Of a stretch of DNA of 39,608 nucleotides, positions 36,301-39,608 are shown piece after piece. The stretch is taken from NCBI GenBank assembly GCA_903858475.1, contig CAIOIZ010000082.1:1-39608 (forward strand), written 5' to 3'. The notes beneath the pieces were generated by a model. It was given only the letters and a program-made list of their open reading frames with translations, ran no database searches and was not told the DNA's origin. A program made the translations under genes and the position numbers. Origin of the DNA: an uncultured Bacteroidota bacterium (GTDB lineage: Bacteria; Bacteroidota; Bacteroidia; Chitinophagales; Chitinophagaceae). Numbering within the stretch: the first letter of the stretch is position 1; every line of letters begins with the position of its first letter.

Positions 36301-36483
36301 CTGTTTTTCGTTTACAGCCAATTCGTAAATTTTACTGACTTCTTCTTTGGCTGATTGGGTAAGCCCCTTTTTTTCGAAATCTTCTACTTTTTTCCAATTG
36401 GCTTTATAATCGTTGATTTGTGAAAATGCATCGAAACTGCTGATTGCTACAAACAGGATGAGCAGGAGTTTTTTGAGAAACAT
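30385..36483 (-). CDS. Bacterial alpha-2-macroglobulin family protein
   Basis: 2032 residues, signal peptide 1-22 (ending DAFSQ), no lipobox. Large MG-domain protein thought to trap attacking proteases in the cell envelope. Landmarks: MG2-like RSIYRPGQTIYFKG near residue 598; Gly/Pro-rich MG domains to about 1190; a bait-like stretch with PPPPP near 1190 and EIVVTGY at 1208-1214; the A2M entry NFNETAFFLPELRTDSNG, then MPEALTEWKL; and the thioester motif CAEQ with Cys1479 and Gln1482 in PYECAEQSFNRFY, followed by the alpha-alpha toroid (GNGGFTWFKGG) and a C-terminal receptor-like domain. The thioester is intact, so covalent trapping is plausible. No pbpC (penicillin-binding protein 1C) gene is adjacent, unlike many proteobacterial A2M loci. 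Confidence 0.92.
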   Translation of the reverse strand: MFLKKLLLILFVAISSFDAFSQINDYKANWKKVEDFEKKGLTQSAKEEVSKIYELAVNEKQPAQQIKSSIYLIKYRNMVEEESNENNIFYVDSLIQKATQPAKNILQSLQAETFWQYLQNNRWKIRSRTELSNVKSKDIRTWGIEKIYQTISLLYQSSLENEGLLKSTEIDGFDPVLTKGINTRNLRPTLYDFLTHRALDFFMTGESDLTKPSYVFIINDSKAFAPAAEFVKANFKTKDSSSLQLKAVLLLQNLLSFHLTDSNRDALLDADLKRLSYVNSNGVFVNKEQLYEKALLQLEERYADNPMSATASYLRANLYYQRGSNYDPFTNTTSQYEIRRAKELAIITEKKFPKSEGGINCHNLLSTILQPSLYIQTEEVNTINDPFRSFVKYKNIKNLYLRLIKTSNEELKIINREEGAEIYWKKITALKALKSWQQELPNLQDFQEHSTEIKIDGVDNGIYLLLASVEPDFGLSKNLVAKQLFYVSNISCISNNKSDYYVLDRNTGQPLSGASIQLWEREYNYNARKYDVSKAEKYITDANGFFKIKKTEGSRTYLFQIKMGKDELFMDEYRDSDNYYDSYEPVYKSTTFLFTDRSIYRPGQTIYFKGIVVQTKKDAQRSAVLPGFKTKVIVQDANYQKIGLIEVVSNEFGSYHGSFTLPTGGMNGQFSLLDSMTDVSKYIQVEEYKRPKFFVTLAKPAGTYRLNDTVKITGTAKAYAGNSIDGASVTYTVVRKIRYPIWWDWYGRGNNGQQQETAISNGMVKTDANGVFTIHFKAMPDETVDSKSQPTFYYEVKADVTDINGETRSDNTTVAVAYQMLQISIDINTPLPAASLQSLTIRSTNLNEVFEKTNLQVSINRLQSNDKILRSRYWEIPDQFTMSKDEFNRHFPFDLYKDEAKMSSWPVLNKTMEVNDSSNEKGIFKLPNRKWEDGWYKIIATAQDKYGAEVRAEAFLQLTAPANSKPITEPIAITIKKATANPGEQFDYSIATGFEKIWLLHAMVKMNAAAKFTYPIISNKSSVNFLEPILESDRGGMALSYSFVQHNRVYKGQQLLYVPWNNKDLKIEYSSFRDKILPGSKEKWSVSIKGNQGEKVSAEILAALYDASLDQFETQSWSALNIWPSLYKTILWNAQGFTRVNSEEHSDRLYSYLLAAGKSYDHLMYVEGLYYRNRMEYYSLDAKTSSRVPPPPPSAAQGWADSNQALNEIVVTGYAINKSIAFKKEDEKIETEKTPINNAPVQVRKNFNETAFFLPELRTDSNGNASFEFTMPEALTEWKLMTLAHTKDIASGYIEKTTITQKPLMVQPNAPRFFREGDKMEFSAKIVNLSDSEVTGTTQLELLDAASNKPVDGWFKNIFPNQYFTIPAGQSVAVKFPIEIPYLFNSALTYRIIAKTSQFSDGEEMALPVLTNRMLVTESMPLSLRGVNTKKFVFQKLLQSDNGAASTLQHHALTVEYTSNPAWYAVQALPYLMEYPYECAEQSFNRFYANSLASYVSNNAPKIKAVFDKWAAAKGADSAALLSNLQKNEELKSALLQETPWVLEAKNEQEQKKNIALLFDINRMSKEMDRTFKILKELQSGNGGFTWFKGGPDDRYMTQYIITGIGHLRKLNALKGNTYEQIKKLVDNAVPYLDRLIKEDYDFLVKHKVKLKENQLSTTAIQYLYMRSFFEEYKIPDASSIAIRYYKGQAKQYWLGQSKYMQAMIALSLHRDHDAITPKAILRSLTENAIVKEEMGMYWKEWTNSGYWWYQAPIESQALMIEAYSDIENNAARVDDLKTWLLKQKQTQNWKSTRATAEACYALLLNGNNWLNEEKEVNIQLGNTLVKSTDAATESGTGYFKKRMEGKDVNATLGNIEVSIRKPDGQAATSSSSWGAVYWQYFENLDKITEAATPLQLKKQLFIEVNTDHGKQLNALEDGAQLKVGDKVKVRIELRVDRDMEYVHMKDMRASCMEPVNVISEYKYQGGLGYYESTKDASTNFFFGWLNKGTYVFEYPLFVTHAGNFSNGVTSIQCMYAPEFTAHSEGIRITVE

Positions 36484-36814
36484 AGATGTTATATTTTATT
36501 ACAAGTTACAATTTGTTATTGACTGCTTTATGCTTTTATTCATGCATTACCAGCAGTTTGATGCAGTGTTTTGCCGCATTGCATAAAGAATCCTGCGTTA
36601 TTTTTCCTTTAACTTTTTATTGGCTAAAACTGTTGTGGCATGCTGGCATGCCGTTTGAATCTATTGATAAAGGAGGAATCAAATTATGAAATCTTTTTTT
36701 GCAGTTTTATTGCGACCGTGGGGTAACAATTCTTTAGTTTCTATTGGTAACTGCGGCAGGCCAATTGAACAAATGGATACAGAGCCGTTTTTATTCACTT
36801 TAAAATTTACAAAC
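36484..36814. other. Divergent intergenic region between the alpha-2-macroglobulin and charged-tail protein genes
   Basis: 331 nt holding the upstream regions of two divergent genes. No full -33/-7 promoter is seen on either strand. A tandem 8-mer TGGCATGC at 36636-36651 forms the near-palindrome GGCATGC-TG-GCATGCC (36637-36652). An ATG at 36686 with AGGAGGA-like sequence (GGAGGAAT) upstream opens in frame with the next gene, but its 43 codons lack secretory character and I treat them as non-coding. Confidence 0.5.
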
Positions 36815-37363
36815 ATGAAAAAGAGTTTACTAATGATTGTCTTAGCAAGTGCAGCTATTACTGCATCAGCGCAGTGGCGCGACAATGGAAGACAGGGTCA
36901 AGGAAATAATAATTTTCAAAATGCAGCACTCGTTGTTAGTACAGCCAATAACCGCATGGTATATGTTTCAATAGATAACAATGCCATCTATCAATCCAAT
37001 AACGGTAATGGGTATAGGAATAGCATCTATCTATCCTCGATTGTAGCAGGTAGACATCAGTTGCAGGTATATGAATGGCGGTCTGGCTTTTTTGGAAAGC
37101 AACGTAAAGTGGTATTGTACACAGCCAACATTTACCTGAAAGGCGGTTATGAAACAAGCCTCTTGATCAATGCGTATGGGCAGGCCATGCTTACAGAAAG
37201 AGCCATCAACAGAGGGTACAATGATGGCGGATATGGAAACAATGGCAATGGTCAAGGTCGCGGATATGATCGTGACAGAGACAGGCAAAGAAAAAATGAT
37301 TGGGACGATAGGGATGATCGCAATCGTGAAAGAAGGGGAGACAATAGAAGGGGAGAGGAGTAA
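36815..37363 (+). CDS. Secreted protein with Asp/Arg-rich tail, unknown function
   Basis: 182 residues from the ATG at 36815, chosen because MKKSLLMIVLASAAITASAQ is a clean signal peptide; an in-frame ATG at 36686 would bury it. The middle (about 28-120) looks like a small beta domain: AALVVSTANNRMVYVSIDNNAIYQSN, then RNSIYLSSIVAGRHQLQVYEWR. The last 50 residues change to Gly/Asn repeats and then a highly charged, low-complexity tail of Asp-Arg pairs (DRDRDRQ, DDRDDRNRERR). Such tails may bind ions or surfaces; no function is known to me. Similar short DUF-type exported proteins occur in Chitinophagaceae. Followed by a strong terminator. Confidence 0.7.
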   Translation: MKKSLLMIVLASAAITASAQWRDNGRQGQGNNNFQNAALVVSTANNRMVYVSIDNNAIYQSNNGNGYRNSIYLSSIVAGRHQLQVYEWRSGFFGKQRKVVLYTANIYLKGGYETSLLINAYGQAMLTERAINRGYNDGGYGNNGNGQGRGYDRDRDRQRKNDWDDRDDRNRERRGDNRRGEE

Positions 37364-37374
37364 GTTGGGAAACG

Positions 37375-37402
37375 AAAATGCCCTGGTTATCCAGGGCATT
37401 TT
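37375..37402. terminator. Terminator between the charged-tail protein gene and sucD
   Basis: 12-bp perfect stem AAAATGCCCTGG / CCAGGGCATTTT (37375-37386 with 37391-37402), 4-nt loop TTAT. Plus side continues TTATATTTT; minus side has only a few U before CGTTTCCC. Mainly serves the plus gene, possibly also sucD. Confidence 0.88.
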
Positions 37403-37422
37403 TATATTTTGGGGTATATGAT

Positions 37423-38298
37423 TTATTTTTTCATCGCTGCTGCCATTTCCTTTCCAATATCGGCAGGACTTGCAGCTACATGTATACCACATTCGGCCAT
37501 TATTTTCATTTTTGCAGCTGCCGTATCATCCGCTCCGCCTACAATGGCGCCAGCATGTCCCATACGACGACCAGGAGGGGCCGTTTGACCAGCAATAAAT
37601 CCAACCACTGGTTTTTTATTTCCAGTACTTTGAATATACCTGGCTGCTTCTGCTTCCATGCCCCCACCAATTTCTCCAATCATTACAATGCCATCTGTTT
37701 CTGGGTCATTCATAAATAATTCAACGGCTTCTTTAGTTGTTGTGCCAATGATAGGATCTCCACCAATGCCAATGGCAGTAGAGATGCCCAAACCCGCCTT
37801 TGCCACCTGATCAGCTGCTTCGTAAGTAAGCGTGCCACTTTTAGATACGATACCAATCTTACCTTTTTTGAAAATAAAGCCCGGCATGATACCTACTTTA
37901 CATTCATCTGCAGTAATGATACCCGGACAGTTAGGCCCTATTAATCGTGTAGTAGTGTTCTGTAAATAGTTTTTTATTTTCACCATATCCTGAACTGGAA
38001 TTCCTTCTGTAATACAAACTACCAGGGCAATGCCTGCGTCTGCTGCTTCCATGATAGCATCCGCTGCAAATGCAGGGGGAACAAAAATGATACTAACATT
38101 GGCGCCGGCAGATTTAACGGCGTCGGCAACGGTATTAAAAACAGGTCTTTCCAAATGATTATTGCCACCTTTACCCGGCGTAACGCCACCTACTACATTT
38201 GTACCATATTCTATCATTTGAGTGGCATGGAAAGTGCCTTCTGTACCAGTGAAACCCTGAACAATGATGTTGGAGTCTTTATTAACAAGAATTGACAT
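37423..38298 (-). CDS. sucD: Succinyl-CoA synthetase, alpha subunit
   Basis: 291 residues. TCA-cycle enzyme converting succinyl-CoA, ADP/GDP and phosphate to succinate, CoA and NTP, with a phosphohistidine intermediate. The N-terminal CoA-binding Rossmann region reads [45 protein letters not shown] follows; the active-site His248 is in [15 protein letters not shown]. Full length and intact. The beta-subunit gene sucC, usually adjacent in many bacteria, is not next to it in this window, so it must lie elsewhere. It has a 210-nt divergent gap to the SPFH gene. Confidence 0.97.
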   Translation of the reverse strand: MSILVNKDSNIIVQGFTGTEGTFHATQMIEYGTNVVGGVTPGKGGNNHLERPVFNTVADAVKSAGANVSIIFVPPAFAADAIMEAADAGIALVVCITEGIPVQDMVKIKNYLQNTTTRLIGPNCPGIITADECKVGIMPGFIFKKGKIGIVSKSGTLTYEAADQVAKAGLGISTAIGIGGDPIIGTTTKEAVELFMNDPETDGIVMIGEIGGGMEAEAARYIQSTGNKKPVVGFIAGQTAPPGRRMGHAGAIVGGADDTAAAKMKIMAECGIHVAASPADIGKEMAAAMKK

Positions 38299-38508
38299 AT
38301 TGAACTAAATTATTATCGTGAAGATTTTAAAATCGGCACGAAGTTAAGGAAGTATTTTGGGGGTGCAAAGTTTTAACAATACACCTGCGTACAATCCTTG
38401 CCCAAACTGCATTTTGTTAAAAAATTGTCGTTTCGGCTGATTGGAGTCATATAAAAATAATATCCTAGCAGCTAAAAAATATATACCTTCAAGTCTAAAT
38501 TTATTTTA

Positions 38509-39438
38509 ATGGAAAATTATATTGATTATTGGTGGATACTTCTACTAGTACTCGCATTTTTAAGCTGCTTTGTAACTGTTAACCAAGGTACGATTGGAGT
38601 GGTAACGATGTTTGGTAAATACCGCCGTATCATGCGTCCTGGTTTGAATTTCAAAATTCCTTTTTTAGAGCAGATTTATAAAAAAGTAAGTATTCAGAAT
38701 CGCTCGGTGGAATTGGAATTTCAGGCTGTAACGGTAGATCAGGCCAATGTATATTTCAAATCCATGTTATTGTATTCTGTTATTAATGTGGAAGAAGAAA
38801 CAATTAAAAACGTAGCATTTAAGTTTATCAGCGATAAAGACTTGATGCAGGCTTTGATTCGCACGGTGGAAGGCAGTATTCGTGCTTTTGTTTCTACTAA
38901 AAAACAAGCAGAAGTGCTGAATGTAAGAAGAGACATTGTTGAAAATGTAAAAGAACAAGTAGATATTACCTTGGAAAGCTGGGGATATCATTTGCAGGAT
39001 TTGCAAATCAATGATATCACATTTGATGAAGCGATTATTACCAGTATGAGCAAAGTAGTTGCTTCTAATAATTTGAAAGCTGCTGCCGAAAACGAAGGAC
39101 AGGCTTTATTGATTACCAAAACCAAGGCTGCAGAAGCAGAAGGTAATGCAATAAAAATTGCCGCAGAAGCCGAAAGACAAGCTGCTCAATTACGTGGACA
39201 AGGGGTGGCATTATTCAGAGAAGAAGTGGCCAAGGGTATGAGTCAGGCTGCATCAGAAATGAAACAAGCCAATCTGGATACCAATGTTATTTTATTTAGT
39301 ATGTGGGTAGAAGCTATCAAGAATTTTGCTGAATATGGCAAAGGCAACGTAATCTTCCTGGATGGAAGTAGCGAAGGAATGGAAAAGACCATGAAACAAG
39401 TGATGGCAATGACTCAATTGGAAAGCAATAAAAAATAA
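38509..39438 (+). CDS. SPFH/band 7 (stomatin-like) membrane protein
   Basis: 309 residues. A single N-terminal membrane helix (about 9-26, WILLLVLAFLSCFVTV) is followed by a band 7 domain from about 27: GTIGVVTMFGKYRRIMRPGLNFKIPFLEQIYKKVSIQNRSVELE, QAVTVDQANVYFKSMLLYSV and IRAFVSTKKQAEVLNVRRDIVENVKEQVD. Residues about 190-240 are Ala/Glu-rich (KAAEAEGNAIKIAAEAERQAAQL), predicted coiled coil used for ring assembly. Related stomatins/HflC-like proteins organise membrane microdomains or partner with proteases. No NfeD-type partner is visible upstream; an insertion sequence starts about 31 nt after the stop. Confidence 0.9.
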   Translation: MENYIDYWWILLLVLAFLSCFVTVNQGTIGVVTMFGKYRRIMRPGLNFKIPFLEQIYKKVSIQNRSVELEFQAVTVDQANVYFKSMLLYSVINVEEETIKNVAFKFISDKDLMQALIRTVEGSIRAFVSTKKQAEVLNVRRDIVENVKEQVDITLESWGYHLQDLQINDITFDEAIITSMSKVVASNNLKAAAENEGQALLITKTKAAEAEGNAIKIAAEAERQAAQLRGQGVALFREEVAKGMSQAASEMKQANLDTNVILFSMWVEAIKNFAEYGKGNVIFLDGSSEGMEKTMKQVMAMTQLESNKK

Positions 39439-39469
39439 AATATATTTCAATAATTATTAAGCCCTGCTT

Positions 39470-39608
39470 TAGACTGCCCCCAAAAAGTTAGACACTTAAT
39501 GGGGGCATTTTTATGAACAAAAGAATCAAGTACGATTACAGATTTAGGCTTCAATGCGTTGAAGCGGTTGTTAAAAACAATATTCCATCTAGAGTAATTG
39601 CAGCAGAA
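39470..39608 (+). mobile_element. Left end of an IS3-type insertion sequence (continues beyond the window)
   Basis: TAGACTGCCCCCAAAAAGTTAGACA (39470-39494) resembles the terminal inverted repeats of IS3/IS150-type elements (TG..CTG.CCCCAAAAAGTT.GACA). An OrfA-like transposase start follows 19 nt later. The exact outer boundary (39470 +/- a few nt) and the target duplication cannot be set without the right end. Confidence 0.75.
39513..39608 (+). CDS. IS3-family transposase OrfA, N-terminal fragment
   Basis: 32 codons, ATG at 39513, open through the window edge. The translation starts MNKRIKYDYRFRLQCVEAVV and continues KNNIPSRVIAAE, the start of the helix-turn-helix that binds IS ends (pattern YdyrfRLqcVeavv...S...vA). 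It normally precedes an overlapping OrfB integrase frame reached by -1 frameshifting, which is beyond the window. The preceding hairpin (39475-39507) with T5 abuts the ATG. Confidence 0.8.
   Translation, partial: MNKRIKYDYRFRLQCVEAVVKNNIPSRVIAAE

Noticed and set aside
36686-36814. 43-codon N-terminal extension of the charged-tail protein with a GGAGGA-like site upstream
   Set aside because: The extension would bury a clean signal peptide that starts at 36815, and its composition (Trp/Asn/Cys mixture) looks non-coding.
38299-38508. Promoters in the sucD/SPFH divergent gap
   Set aside because: Nearest -7-like sequence on the minus strand (AAACTTTG) is off-consensus and the TTTG is too distant; no confident element seen.

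Overview
The window looks like a chromosomal stretch from a Bacteroidota bacterium, most likely family Chitinophagaceae. This is inferred from gene families (C1 peptidase with a DUF4384-like tail, group III truncated hemoglobin, stand-alone alpha-2-macroglobulin, DUF6089-like barrel), AT-rich start regions without Shine-Dalgarno sites, and several promoters with the Bacteroidota -33 TTTG / -7 TAnnTTTG pattern. Most genes are housekeeping. No prophage, CRISPR array, tRNA or rRNA was seen.

Layout. 1-237 (+) is the 3' end of fmt, ending in a bidirectional terminator. 269-3907 (-) is rsmF-like methylase, LysM/double-psi-barrel protein and secreted C1 peptidase. 4136-9453 (-) runs thyA, folA, a methyltransferase, then the three-part proton-translocating transhydrogenase pntA1-pntA2-pntB. 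9601-16538 (+) carries a membrane-anchored C1 peptidase, a thioredoxin-like protein, a DUF4442 protein, malic enzyme fused to a phosphotransacetylase-like domain, and an MlaE/MlaF lipid ABC pair. 16600-19450 (-) is a methionine unit: promoter, SAM-I riboswitch with a readable terminator/antiterminator switch, trans-sulfuration enzyme, homoserine dehydrogenase. After an uncharacterised gene (-) come uvrA (+), a candidate 22-residue Cys-rich peptide gene (-), an outer-membrane barrel (-), and a tight four-gene unit (-, 27754-24668): lipoprotein esterase, L,D-transpeptidase-like protein, truncated hemoglobin, ElaA acetyltransferase. Then aspS (-), a small membrane protein (-), a 2032-residue alpha-2-macroglobulin (-), a secreted charged-tail protein (+), sucD (-), an SPFH protein (+), and at the right edge the left end of an IS3-type insertion sequence with the start of its transposase.

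Most notable: (1) the SAM-I riboswitch, whose P1 3' strand can pair over 11 bp with the terminator; (2) the tiny ORF ending KKCGCIYNC with its own terminator; (3) a TonB-box-like EIVVTGY in the bait-like region of the macroglobulin; (4) three short hairpins in the maeB leader; (5) several genes with apparent TTG starts; (6) a hairpin plus U-run directly before the IS transposase start. No wholly new multi-gene system is evident; the tiny Cys-rich gene is the best candidate for something undescribed.
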